Of a DNA stretch of 64,000 nt, positions 32,739 to 40,650 are shown one piece after another. The position numbers and the translations under genes are program-made. The stretch is taken from assembly GCF_014207985.1 (NCBI RefSeq), contig NZ_JACHMI010000001.1, positions 8,105,001-8,169,000 of the forward strand, read 5' to 3'. The DNA comes from Nonomuraea rubra (GTDB taxonomy: Bacteria > Actinomycetota > Actinomycetes > Streptosporangiales > Streptosporangiaceae). Below the pieces are notes generated by a model. The model was given only the letters and a program-made list of their open reading frames with translations, had not been told where the DNA came from and did not search any database. Within the stretch, counting starts at the first letter, position 1, and every line of letters starts with the position of its first letter.

Positions 32739-33335
32739 GTGATCGACCACTACCGGGACCTTCTCCAGCGGTACGGCTGGCTGGGGGACCACATCTGCTG
32801 GATCGTCGTGCGGCCGCTGGACGAGGGCCTGACGGTCGACGACGTCCTGTGGCGGCTGAACGGCGGCCGCGACCCCGAGCATCGCGTCATGGCCTTCCCC
32901 AGGGAGGAGGCCGCGATGGAGGAGGAGCGGCCCGTCTTCCTGGTCCACGAGGACGAGGGGGCGTGGGGGCTGCTGGAGTTCTCCCTCGGCTACGCCGTCC
33001 CCGACGACGTGCTCGCCAGGGTGAGCGAGGACGTCCAGTCCTGGATGGTGACCTGGCACTTCAACGGGGGTGCGACCGTTCTCTACGCGGCCGGCGGCAG
33101 GGTCAGGGCGTGGATGCGGGACTTCGTCCTGTCCGGGCAGCGCCGCGAGGGCGGCGATCCCGACGTGCTGGCGGGCTTCCGCGCCCTGCTCGACACCCTC
33201 GGCCCGGAGGACCACGACGGCAGGCGGGCCGCGGCGCTGGCCTTCGTCGAGCAGGCCACGGGCGTGGGCATCGAGCGCGACTGCATGGACGTGAAGGACG
33301 CGCCCGTCGTCATCCTGGGCGACCCCGTGGCGTAA
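32739..33335 (+). CDS. DUF6461-like hypothetical protein
   Basis: 198 residues from GTG 32739, GAGGG upstream. The N-terminus (DRYRDLL-like helix, then DHICWIVVRPLDEGLTVDDV) and the central GAWGLLEFSLGYAVPDDVLA and VSEDVQSWMVTWHFNG resemble the actinobacterial DUF6461 family of unknown role. There is no signal peptide, no membrane segment and no catalytic motif I can name. It starts 21 bases after the pruA terminator and stands alone. Confidence 0.75.
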   Translation: MIDHYRDLLQRYGWLGDHICWIVVRPLDEGLTVDDVLWRLNGGRDPEHRVMAFPREEAAMEEERPVFLVHEDEGAWGLLEFSLGYAVPDDVLARVSEDVQSWMVTWHFNGGATVLYAAGGRVRAWMRDFVLSGQRREGGDPDVLAGFRALLDTLGPEDHDGRRAAALAFVEQATGVGIERDCMDVKDAPVVILGDPVA

Positions 33336-33381
33336 TCTGCAATATTCGTGTCGTTGACGCCACCCGGGCGGCGCGACCAGC

Positions 33382-34362
33382 ATGAAAGGCATGCAGCGAC
33401 GAATCCTGATCGTCGTCTTCCCCGGGTTCCAGCTCCTCGACATGGCCGGTCCCGCCGACGTGTTCGGGACGGCGGACCTGATCGTGCCCGATGGCGGCTA
33501 CGCGGTGGAGGTGGCGGCTCCGGGCGGGGGCGCCGTCAGCGCGGGGAACGGCGTCACGGTCGTGGCCGGCGCGCTCGGCGAGGCCGCGGGGACGGTCGAC
33601 ACGCTGCTGGTGGCGGGCGGGCTGACCGTGCCCGAGCACGTCGAGGACCGGGAGCTGATCGCCGACATCGTACGCCTGGCGGCCGGCGCCCGCCGCGTGG
33701 CCTCGGTGTGCAACGGCGCGTTCCTGCTGGCGGAGGCCGGGCTGCTGGACCACCGGCGGGTCACCACGCACTGGCTGTCCGCCGGCGAGCTCGGCAGCCG
33801 GTACGCCGACGTCGAGGTGGACCCCGACCCGCTCTACATCGAGGACGGCGACGTCTGGACCTCGGCCGGCGTGCTGTCCGGGGTGGACCTGGCGCTGGCA
33901 CTGGTCGCCAGGGACCACGGCCACCCGCTCGCCAGGAACGTCGCCCGCGGCCTCGTGGTCTACCTGCACAGGCCCGGCGGGCAGAGCCAGTTCAGCACGC
34001 CGATGCGGGCCATGACGCCGCGCAGCGAGCCGCTCAGGGAGCTGCAGGCCTACATCGACGCGAACCCGGGCGCCGACCTCAGCGTGCCCGCGCTGGCCGC
34101 GCGCGCCGGGATGAGCGAGCGCCACTTCTCCCGCGTCTTCACCGAGCAGACCGGCCTGTCACCCGGCCGGTACGTCGAACGCAGCCGGGCCGACACGGCC
34201 AGGCGGCTGCTGGAGGTGACCGGCCTCCCCCTGGCCGCGGTGGCCAGGGAGTCGGGCCTCGGCACGCAGGAGACGCTCTACCGGGTCTTCCGCCGGCACT
34301 GGCGGATCTCGCCCGGCGACCACCGCAGACGATTCCACGCCAAGGAGAGGCGAGAGCCATGA
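33382..34362 (+). CDS. GlxA family AraC-type regulator (DJ-1/PfpI plus AraC HTH)
   Basis: 326 residues. The N-terminal DJ-1/PfpI-like domain (about 5-190) has the elbow SVCNGAFLLAEAGLLDHRRV and THWLSA. The C-terminal double helix-turn-helix (about 215-318) shows LSVPALAARAGMSERHFSRV and the closing ETLYRVFRRHWRISPGDHRR. GlxA-type regulators usually control a nearby catabolic or detoxification gene; the ligand-binding domain is a degenerate amidase fold. The stop overlaps the next start (ATGA), and that gene is itself a free DJ-1/PfpI protein. Alternative start at 33391. Confidence 0.93.
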   Translation: MKGMQRRILIVVFPGFQLLDMAGPADVFGTADLIVPDGGYAVEVAAPGGGAVSAGNGVTVVAGALGEAAGTVDTLLVAGGLTVPEHVEDRELIADIVRLAAGARRVASVCNGAFLLAEAGLLDHRRVTTHWLSAGELGSRYADVEVDPDPLYIEDGDVWTSAGVLSGVDLALALVARDHGHPLARNVARGLVVYLHRPGGQSQFSTPMRAMTPRSEPLRELQAYIDANPGADLSVPALAARAGMSERHFSRVFTEQTGLSPGRYVERSRADTARRLLEVTGLPLAAVARESGLGTQETLYRVFRRHWRISPGDHRRRFHAKERREP

Positions 34363-34982
34363 ACGTAGCCATCCCGCTCTATCCCCGCTTCACCGCGCTC
34401 GACGCGGTGGGGCCGTACACGGTGCTGGCCTTCGCGCCGGGCGTCACGGTCACGTTCGTGGCCGGCCAGGCGGGGCCGGTCGCCGACGACCACGGCACGC
34501 TCACGATCAACGCCACCGCCGCGTACGCCGACCTGCCCGCGCCGGACGTGATCGTGGTCCCGGGCGGCAGCGGCACCTTCGACGCACTGTCCGACGAGGC
34601 CCTGGTGACCTGGATCAGGCAGGCGCACGAGCACACCAGGTGGACGACCTCCGTGTGCAGCGGCTCGCTGCTGCTCGGCGCGGCGGGGCTGCTGGAGGGG
34701 CTGCCGGCGACCTCGCACTGGGGGGTGCTGGACATGCTCAAGACCTACGGGGCCGAGCCGGTGAGCGAGCGCGTGGTCACCGCGGGCAAGGTCGTGACGG
34801 GCGCGGGGGTGTCGGCGGGCATCGACATGGCGCTGACGCTGCTGGGGCAGGCGAGCGATGAGGAGACGGCGCGGAGCGTGCAGCTCATGATCGAGTACGA
34901 CCCGCAGCCGCCGTTCGACAGCGGCTCGGCGAAGACGGCCTCGCAGGCCATGATGGAGCGCGCCCTCAGCCTGCTCCCCTGA
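34359..34982 (+). CDS. DJ-1/PfpI family protein
   Basis: 207 residues, MNVAIPLYPRFTALDAVGPY. It is a DJ-1/PfpI fold with the nucleophile elbow TSVCSGSLLLGAAGLLEGLP, the conserved Cys lying after VCS, plus ATSHWGVLDML. The group includes isonitrile hydratases (InhA-like) and glyoxalase III/deglycases; the DALDAVGPYTVL start and SHW motif fit the isonitrile hydratase side. The start overlaps the GlxA stop by four bases, so the regulator and enzyme are translationally coupled, implying that the regulator controls this enzyme. Confidence 0.88.
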   Translation: MNVAIPLYPRFTALDAVGPYTVLAFAPGVTVTFVAGQAGPVADDHGTLTINATAAYADLPAPDVIVVPGGSGTFDALSDEALVTWIRQAHEHTRWTTSVCSGSLLLGAAGLLEGLPATSHWGVLDMLKTYGAEPVSERVVTAGKVVTGAGVSAGIDMALTLLGQASDEETARSVQLMIEYDPQPPFDSGSAKTASQAMMERALSLLP

Positions 34983-34993
34983 CCGGCCCCCCT

Positions 34994-35045
34994 GTGTGGA
35001 GCGGGCGTGTGGAGCGGGCGTGTGGAGCGGGCGTGTGGAGCGGGC
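34994..35045. repeat. Perfect 13-nt tandem repeat, 4 copies
   Basis: The unit GTGTGGAGCGGGC is repeated at 34994, 35007, 35020 and 35033 without change, in the 289-base gap after the DJ-1 gene. The gap has no other gene. The 13-nt length would break a frame, which fits a non-coding location. Confidence 0.97.
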
Positions 35046-35213
35046 GCCCCCGTCCCTCCAGCCCGGGGCGAGGGCGCCGCTCCTCCAGGCCCTGTGTCCG
35101 GCGGGGCCCGGAGGTCTCGCGCGGCGGCTTGGAGCGTTCCAGATGCCGCTCGCGCCGAGGCCGGATGCCGAAGAAACTATGGCGTCGCGCGAGGCCCTGG
35201 CTTCAGGGCGGCA

Positions 35214-35231
35214 CCTAGGGAAATCCCTAGG
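35214..35231. promoter_or_regulatory. Perfect dyad CCTAGGG-AAAT-CCCTAGG
   Basis: Seven-base arms at 35214-35220 and 35225-35231 flank AAAT, 41 bases downstream of the minus-strand ArsR-like gene stop (35272) and in the same intergenic region as the 13-nt repeat. It could be a small terminator hairpin or a protein-binding site. Confidence 0.4.
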
Positions 35232-35271
35232 CCGTGATCGCCCCGGGCACCTCTGAGCCCTGCCGCGCCCG

Positions 35272-35856
35272 TCAGCCGTCGCGTTCCGAGCCGACCGGCA
35301 GGACGTCGAAGTGCACGATGACGTGCCCGGTCCCGTCGCGGTCGCCGCTGTCCGACAGCGCCCGGTACTGCTCCAGCACCTCGAACACCTGGTCCCGCAT
35401 CCGCGCCGTCTCCTCCGGGGTGAGCCGCAGCGAGCGGCGCCCGTACACGCTGGCCTGGACCCACTCCTCGGGCGCTGTGGCCGATTCCTGGCGCCAGCGG
35501 GCCAGCTCGGCGCCGCGCGTGCGTACGAGGTCGTCGAGCAGGTAGTCGAGCGCGCCCGCCACCTCGGGGTCGGCGGGACGGGCGTCGCCGTAGGAGAAGC
35601 CGCCGGGCGTGATGCGCCAGTACTTCTCCTTGCCGCGGCCCATCCCGGCCACGACCTCGATCATGCCGTGCTTGGCGAGCTCCCTGAGGTGGTAGCTGGT
35701 GGCGCCGGTGTTCTGGCCGAGGAGGCCGGCCAGGCGGGTGGCGGTGGAGGGGCCGTGCTCCTCCAGGAGCTGGTAGATCCGCAGGCGCAGCGGGTGGGCG
35801 AAGGACTTCAGCGCGTTCGCGCCGAGCGTCCGCGAGGAGAAGGACTTGATTCGCAT
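35272..35856 (-). CDS. Winged-helix (ArsR-like, HTH_20) transcriptional regulator
   Basis: 194 residues. The winged helix (about 12-90) reads LKSFAHPLRLRIYQLLEEHG, TATRLAGLLGQNTGATSYHL and RELAKHGMIEVVAGMGRGKE. The C-terminal 100 residues (RLTPEETARMRDQVFEVLEQ) are helical, as in the actinobacterial HTH_20 group. It probably represses the divergent MFS exporter gene. The start codon lies beside a 34-bp dyad (35861-35894), and no ribosome site is seen, so the mRNA may be leaderless. Confidence 0.9.
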   Translation of the reverse strand: MRIKSFSSRTLGANALKSFAHPLRLRIYQLLEEHGPSTATRLAGLLGQNTGATSYHLRELAKHGMIEVVAGMGRGKEKYWRITPGGFSYGDARPADPEVAGALDYLLDDLVRTRGAELARWRQESATAPEEWVQASVYGRRSLRLTPEETARMRDQVFEVLEQYRALSDSGDRDGTGHVIVHFDVLPVGSERDG

Positions 35857-35860
35857 GACT

Positions 35861-35894
35861 GTGCAAGCCTATCTTTGCAAAGAAACCTGTGCAC
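35861..35894. promoter_or_regulatory. 34-bp nested dyad, candidate operator for regulator/MFS pair
   Basis: A perfect 10-bp palindrome CTTTGCAAAG (35873-35882) and outer arms GTGCA (35861-35865) and TGCAC (35890-35894) share one centre of symmetry (35877.5). The site lies four bases from the regulator start and 30 bases from the MFS start. Confidence 0.65.
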
Positions 35895-35924
35895 ACTTTT
35901 CCTTACACACTAGCGGAGCAAGCC

Positions 35925-37172
35925 GTGGCACGTCTCGGGCGATCGTTCGCCTTCCTGTGGTCATCCACGGGGCTGTCCAACCTGGCGGACGGCGTACTCA
36001 AGATCGGGGCGCCGCTGCTGGCGGTGACGATGACCCGCTCCCCCACCCTGGTCTCCCTCGTGGGAGCGGCCGCCACGCTGCCGTGGCTGGTCCTGGCGCT
36101 GCACGCGGGCGCCCTGGCCGACCGGGCCGACCGCCGCCGCGTCATGGTCGGCGCGAACCTCGTCCGCGCCGCCCTCCTCGCCGCCGTCACCGCCCTGGCC
36201 GTGCTCGGCCTGCTGAACCTCTGGCTGCTGCTCGCCGCCGTGCTGCTGGCCGGGGTGTGCGAGGTGTTCGCGGACCTGTCAGCGCAGTCCGTCCTGCCCA
36301 TGACCGTCCGCGGCGAGGAGCTGACCAGGGCGAACGGCCGGGTGTCCACCGCCCAGATGATCGGCAACGACTTCGTCGGCGCCCCCGTCGCGGGGCTCCT
36401 CGTCGTGGCGCTGCCCGCCGCCGTCTTCGGCGCCCCCGCCGTCCTGTACGGCGCCGCGGGGCTGCTCCTGCTGGGCATGCGCGGGACGTACCGGCTGCCG
36501 GACCCGCCCGCGCGCCGGCCGATGCGGGCCGACATCGCCGAGGCGCTGCGTTACCTGTGGGGGCACCGGATCCTGCGCAGCCTCGCGATCACCGCCGGCC
36601 TGCTCAACCTCGCCAACGCCGGCTACTTCGCCGTCTTCGTGCTGTGGGCGGTCGGCGACGGGTCGCGGATCGGGCTGGAGCCGGGCGAGTACGGCCTCAT
36701 GACCACGGCCTTCGCCGTCGGCGCGGTGTTCGGGTCGCTGCTGGCCGGCCGGGCCGCGGCGGTGTTCGGCGAGCTCAGGACGCTCGTGGGCAACTGGATG
36801 ACCACCAGCGTGCTGCTCCTGGTGCCGGTGATCGTGCCGTCCCCGTGGACGCTGTACCCGACGGCGGTGCTGTGGGGGCTGGTCGGCGCCGCGGGGAACG
36901 TCCTGGTGATCTCGGCCCGGCAGCGGCTGATCCCGGCCGGACTGCTCGGCAGGGTCAATTCGGCATACCGCCTGATCGGGATGGGTGGCATGCCGCTGGG
37001 AGCGGCCCTGGGCGGCGTCGTGGCGGAGCTCGCGGGGCTCACGGCCGCCCTCGTGGGCGCCGCAGGAGTATGTTTGGTGGCAGTCGGACTGGTGTGGCGC
37101 GCCCTGTCAGATCAATTTTCTGGGCCTCTGACCAGCGAACCTACACTTTCCGACATATCCAGATCACGTTAG
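35925..37172 (+). CDS. MFS exporter (EntS/MFS_3-like)
   Basis: 415 residues from GTG 35925, with CGGAG upstream; the in-frame GTG at 35889 lies inside the operator. About 11-12 hydrophobic helices are visible. The cytoplasmic loop 2-3 motif is GALADRADRRRVMVGANLVR, the MFS motif A. EntS-like members export siderophores or drugs. Divergent arrangement with an ArsR-like regulator suggests substrate-induced efflux. The C-terminus is short and polar (SEPTLSDISRSR). Confidence 0.9.
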   Translation: MARLGRSFAFLWSSTGLSNLADGVLKIGAPLLAVTMTRSPTLVSLVGAAATLPWLVLALHAGALADRADRRRVMVGANLVRAALLAAVTALAVLGLLNLWLLLAAVLLAGVCEVFADLSAQSVLPMTVRGEELTRANGRVSTAQMIGNDFVGAPVAGLLVVALPAAVFGAPAVLYGAAGLLLLGMRGTYRLPDPPARRPMRADIAEALRYLWGHRILRSLAITAGLLNLANAGYFAVFVLWAVGDGSRIGLEPGEYGLMTTAFAVGAVFGSLLAGRAAAVFGELRTLVGNWMTTSVLLLVPVIVPSPWTLYPTAVLWGLVGAAGNVLVISARQRLIPAGLLGRVNSAYRLIGMGGMPLGAALGGVVAELAGLTAALVGAAGVCLVAVGLVWRALSDQFSGPLTSEPTLSDISRSR

Positions 37173-37205
37173 GCACCCTACAGCCTGTGCTGAGGTGACA
37201 TGATT

Positions 37206-37225
37206 ATCCCCGAGCTTGAGGGGAT
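37206..37225 (+). promoter_or_regulatory. Short hairpin covering the kinase ribosome site
   Basis: Arms ATCCCC (37206-37211) and GGGGAT (37220-37225) flank eight bases. The second arm is the core of the ribosome site GAGGGGAT, four bases before ATG 37229. It may lower initiation. The stem is only six base pairs. Confidence 0.4.
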
Positions 37226-37228
37226 GGT

Positions 37229-38035
37229 ATGCGGAAGATCGGCGGACGGTACCTCCTGAATGAGGAGGCCGGTCGTGGGGGTATGGGAGTCGTCTGGCGG
37301 GCGTTCGATCAGCTCCTCCACCGTACGGTGGCGCTTAAGGAGCTGACCTTGGCCGGAGAGGCCGAGATGGTGCGCCGCCGGGTGCTGCGTGAGGCGCGCA
37401 TGGCCGCCGGGCTCACGCACCCGAACATCATCACGGTCCACGACCTGATCGAGGAGGGCGGCAAGCTCTGGATCGTGATGGAGTACCTCGACGGGCTCTC
37501 GTTGCACCAGTTGCTCTCACAGGTGGGCACGCTGCCGGCCCAGTCGGTGGCGGCCATCGGGCAGCACCTGCTCGCGGCGCTGCGCACCGCCCACCAGGCC
37601 GGCGTGCTGCACCGTGACGTGAAGCCCGCCAACGTCATGCTGACCGGCGACCGGGTGGTGCTGACCGACTTCGGCATAGCGACCGCCGAGGGCGACATCC
37701 GCATGACCACCTCCCGCCGCCTGCGCGGCACGCCCGCCTTCATGGCGCCCGAGCGGCTGCACGGCGGGCCGGCCAGCAAGGAGGCCGACATGTGGTCCTT
37801 CGGCGCCACCCTCTACAGCGCCATCGAGGGCCAGCCGCCCTACCCGGGGCAGGACGCCGCCACGGTGCTCGGCATGGCCCGCAGCGGGCCGTACCCGCCG
37901 CCCCGGCGGGCCGGGGTGATGCGGCCGCTCATCGAGGGGCTGCTGCATCACGATCCGGTGCGGCGGTACACGCCGGAGCAGACGGCGGGGTTGCTGGCGG
38001 GCATGCGCGCCAGCGCGTACCAGGCGGCCATCTGA
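37229..38035 (+). CDS. Serine/threonine protein kinase, kinase domain only
   Basis: 268 residues, essentially one Hanks-type catalytic domain. Motifs: glycine loop GRGGMGVVW (15-23), ATP Lys37 in VALKEL, catalytic Asp130 in HRDVKPANVML, and DFG Asp147. The activation segment contains TTSRRLRGTPAFMAPERL, with possible phospho-threonines. Unlike PknA/B-type kinases it has no transmembrane helix or sensor domain, so it must be cytosolic or recruited by a partner. It is monocistronic and is followed by a strong terminator. Confidence 0.94.
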   Translation: MRKIGGRYLLNEEAGRGGMGVVWRAFDQLLHRTVALKELTLAGEAEMVRRRVLREARMAAGLTHPNIITVHDLIEEGGKLWIVMEYLDGLSLHQLLSQVGTLPAQSVAAIGQHLLAALRTAHQAGVLHRDVKPANVMLTGDRVVLTDFGIATAEGDIRMTTSRRLRGTPAFMAPERLHGGPASKEADMWSFGATLYSAIEGQPPYPGQDAATVLGMARSGPYPPPRRAGVMRPLIEGLLHHDPVRRYTPEQTAGLLAGMRASAYQAAI

Positions 38036-38051
38036 CCCTTCCGGGATCGCG

Positions 38052-38087
38052 CGGGTGTGGTGAAGCCGGCGGCTTTCACCACACCCG
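38052..38087 (+). terminator. Hairpin terminator after kinase gene
   Basis: A 16-bp stem with one bulged T (38052-38067 with 38071-38087) and a 3-base loop, 17 bases after the kinase stop. Confidence 0.9.
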
Positions 38088-38169
38088 GATAGACCGTTCC
38101 GGATCATGCCTTTTCCGTTACCGTGGAGCTACGGGACGAACGCATGATCTCCGGGCCGGAGGTGGTGAG

Positions 38170-38654
38170 GTGGCCGAGCCGTTCACCGAATATCGCGAGC
38201 TGGGACCGGCCGATCCGCTCCGGCAGGGCGTCGTTCTGGAGGCCGTCGACCCGGCCGCGTCGATGTGGCGGAGAAACCTGCTCATCATCACCGCCGACTG
38301 CGACTTCGCGCACGACAAACATCACGGCCGGGTCACCTGCGTTCCGCTGTCTCCGGGCGGTCCGGCCTCGAAGGGCTCGGCTACCGGCATCGCGGGCTCA
38401 TCGTCGGCCCGGCGGAGTACCTGGCGGGGCTGCAGTTCGACTCCGTGCTCGTCGCCGGCATCCCGGACCTGCGCCTCGCCCTGCCGACCGCCAACGAGCG
38501 GACCCGGCTGCTGTCGCTGCTCTACCTGGCGCTCAGCCGGGCGCAGAAACAGGTCCGCGTCTTCGTGAACGAGGACGACGGCGGAGCTCCGGAAGTGCTG
38601 CTCCGCGCCGTCTCCAACGGGCTGATCGAGGCGGAGAAGGGCAGCCTCGTCTAG
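38170..38654 (+). pseudogene. Decayed gene: N-terminal fragment joined out of frame to a UvrD-like helicase C-terminus
   Basis: A good start (GGAGG at 38157, GTG 38170) opens a frame reading VAEPFTEYRELGPADPLRQG, then NLLIITADCDFAHDKHHG and VTCVPL. Coding character in this frame is lost near 38350. From there the next frame reads RHRGLIVGPAEYLAGLQFDS, ERTRLLSLLYLALSRAQKQV and NGLIEAEKGSLV, ending with a stop at 38652-38654. GLQFDSVLVAG and LLYLALSRAQKQVRV resemble motifs V and VI of UvrD/Rep-like helicases. The two parts together are far too short for a helicase, so I read this as an internal deletion plus frameshift. The parent system may have been a nucleic-acid defence locus; that is inference. 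Confidence 0.6.
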
Positions 38655-38664
38655 TCACCCCCGT

Positions 38665-39411
38665 CTAGTCGCGCTTGGCGCGCGCCTCGGCCTCGGCGGC
38701 GTCCATGGCCGCGGCCTCCTCGGGCGTCGGCGCCGTGCCGCCGAGGTGGGCCGGCTGCCACCACACCCCCTGCGGCACCTCCGGGTACGTGCGCTGCGCC
38801 CGGTCCACCAGCTCCGACAGGCGGGAGTGCAGGTCGGCCGTGTGATCGTTGACGTTCTCGCCGCGCTTGGGGTACATCGGCTTGCCCACCAGGATGGTGA
38901 GCGGCACGTGACGCTGGAGCAGCTTGCGCGGCCTGCCCTTGGTCCACAGCCGCTGGCTGCCCCACAGGCTCACCGGGATGATCGGGGTGCCGGTGGCCAT
39001 GGCCATGCGGATCGCCCCGTTCTTGATCTCCTTGACGGTGAACGACCGGCTGATCGTGGCCTCGGCGAACACGCCCACCACCTCGCCCGCCTTCAGCATC
39101 CGCAGCGCCGTCGCGTACGAGCCCGCGCCCGCCCCCCGGTCCACCGGGATGTGATGCATCCCGCGCATCAGCGGCCCCGAGATCCGGTGCGTGAACACGT
39201 CCTCCTTGGCCATGAAGCGGACCAGCCGCTTCGACGGCAGCGCGGCGAACCCCGCGAAGATGAAGTCGAGGTAGCTGATGTGGTTGCTCACCAGCACCGC
39301 TCCCCCGGACCGCGGCACGTGCTCGGTGCCCTCCATGTGGAAGCGGACGTCGAGCACGCGAAAGAGGGTCCGCGCGGCGGCGATCACCGGCGGGTACACG
39401 ATCTCAGCCAT
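38665..39411 (-). CDS. PlsC-type 1-acyl-glycerol-3-phosphate acyltransferase family protein
   Basis: 248 residues. The acyltransferase motifs are present: NHISYLD (the HX4D catalytic pair), the block VFAEATISRSF replacing the common FPEGTRS (as in many actinobacterial members), and GTPIIPVSLWG. It transfers acyl groups to lysophospholipid acceptors at the inner membrane face. The C-terminal 40 residues are Ala/Glu-rich and charged. It reads toward the pseudogene and starts 18 bases downstream of the P450 gene's stop, on the same strand, so the two may be co-transcribed. Confidence 0.92.
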   Translation of the reverse strand: MAEIVYPPVIAAARTLFRVLDVRFHMEGTEHVPRSGGAVLVSNHISYLDFIFAGFAALPSKRLVRFMAKEDVFTHRISGPLMRGMHHIPVDRGAGAGSYATALRMLKAGEVVGVFAEATISRSFTVKEIKNGAIRMAMATGTPIIPVSLWGSQRLWTKGRPRKLLQRHVPLTILVGKPMYPKRGENVNDHTADLHSRLSELVDRAQRTYPEVPQGVWWQPAHLGGTAPTPEEAAAMDAAEAEARAKRD

Positions 39412-39429
39412 GTGCAGAAGGTAACCTAC

Positions 39430-40596
39430 TCAGACGGGTGTCACGGTAGTCGGGAGGCTCACCATGCCCCGCACGTTGCCGTGGGCGGTGCGCCTGATGC
39501 CGGTCGGGTCGAGGTCGTAGCCGGGCGTGACGGCCCTGGTCAGCTCCTCCAGGGCGATCCGGCCCTCCAGCCTCGCCAGGGGGCCGCCGAGGCAGTAGTG
39601 GCGGCCGGAGCCGAAGCTGATCGCGCGGGCGGTGTCGCGGCCCAGGTCGTAGACGTCGGGGGCGGGGAAGACGGTCTCGTCGCGGTTGGCCGAGCCGATC
39701 AGGAGCCACACCCTGGAGTCCTTGGGGACACGGACGCCGTACCAGTCGGTGTCGCGGGTGAGGCGGCGGGCGATGCCGTGCGCGGGCGTGTCGTAGCGCA
39801 GCGACTCCTCCATCCACTCCTCGATCGCCCCGCCGAAGGCGGCGGCGCGCTGGCCGGGGTTGCGCCACGCCCAGTACCAGGCGGCGCTGAGCAGGTGGGT
39901 GGTGGTCTCCGCGCCGGCGCCGATGAGCAGGAAGAGGAACGCCACGATGTCCTCGTCGGTCAGCTCGTCGTCGGCGACGAGCACGGACACGAGGTCGTCG
40001 CGGGGCGCCTTCCTGCGCTCCGCGATGATCGAGCGGTAGTAGTCGCCGAGCCCGATGATGCTCCTGAGCCCGTCCTCGGCCATCCTGCCCTCGGGGTCGT
40101 ACGTGAGCGCGGCGCCGAAGTTCCCGCGTACGTGCGCCCGTTCGGACGGCGGCACGCCCACCAGCTCGGAGATCACGTCGAGCGGCAGCCGGGCCGCGAT
40201 CTCGCGGGCGAAGTCGAACGTGCGCCGCTCGACCGCCCGTTCGATGTGCCCGCGGGCGATCTGCCTGATCATCGGTTCGAGCGCGGCGACCCGGCGCGGG
40301 GTGAAACCGCGGGAGATGGCGGCGCGCATGCGGGTGTGCTCCGGCGGGTCCATGGCCACGAACGACAGGAACGTGCGCGCGTGCGGCCCCCAGGCGCCCG
40401 GGTCCAGCATGGGGCCGTGGTCGCTGGACAGCAGCGAGCTGTCGGTGAGCGCGGCCGAGACGTCGGCGTACCGGGACAGCGCCCAGAAGCCGAGCTCGGG
40501 ATTGTGGTAGAGAGGCGCTCGCGCACGCAGCCGCGCGTAGACGGGGTAGGGCTCGTCGTTCACCGCGGGATCGTACGGGTTGTAGACGACATCCAC
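39430..40596 (-). CDS. Cytochrome P450
   Basis: 388 residues from GTG 40596; the longer open frame upstream to 41367 overlaps dhaK and is not coding. Motifs: I-helix GAGAETT (226-232), ExxR (Glu264-Arg267), and heme loop FGSGRHYCLGG with Cys335 as iron ligand. It is a soluble class I bacterial P450 that needs a ferredoxin and reductase. None is adjacent; the orphan ferredoxin/reductase pair at 10.9-12.3 kb could in principle serve it. The substrate is unknown. It shares a divergent promoter region with dhaK. Confidence 0.95.
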   Translation of the reverse strand: MDVVYNPYDPAVNDEPYPVYARLRARAPLYHNPELGFWALSRYADVSAALTDSSLLSSDHGPMLDPGAWGPHARTFLSFVAMDPPEHTRMRAAISRGFTPRRVAALEPMIRQIARGHIERAVERRTFDFAREIAARLPLDVISELVGVPPSERAHVRGNFGAALTYDPEGRMAEDGLRSIIGLGDYYRSIIAERRKAPRDDLVSVLVADDELTDEDIVAFLFLLIGAGAETTTHLLSAAWYWAWRNPGQRAAAFGGAIEEWMEESLRYDTPAHGIARRLTRDTDWYGVRVPKDSRVWLLIGSANRDETVFPAPDVYDLGRDTARAISFGSGRHYCLGGPLARLEGRIALEELTRAVTPGYDLDPTGIRRTAHGNVRGMVSLPTTVTPV

Positions 40597-40650
40597 CCCG
40601 CCCACGCTACGACGCTTGCGCGGTCGTGAAAACGGGCAGATGTTTTGACC

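Noticed and set aside
33348..34358. In-frame run upstream of the DJ-1 gene that would give a 544-residue fusion
   Set aside because: The first 340 residues are Arg/Gly-rich noise overlapping the GlxA gene in another frame. The true start is ATG 34359 with an AAGGAG site.
34994..35045. Short regular repeat that could suggest a CRISPR array
   Set aside because: Units are 13 nt and directly adjacent without spacers, and no cas genes are present.
39430..40596. P450 as functional partner of the ferredoxin/reductase at 10.9-12.3 kb
   Set aside because: They are 27 kb apart with no shared operator. The link is possible but nothing in the sequence supports it.
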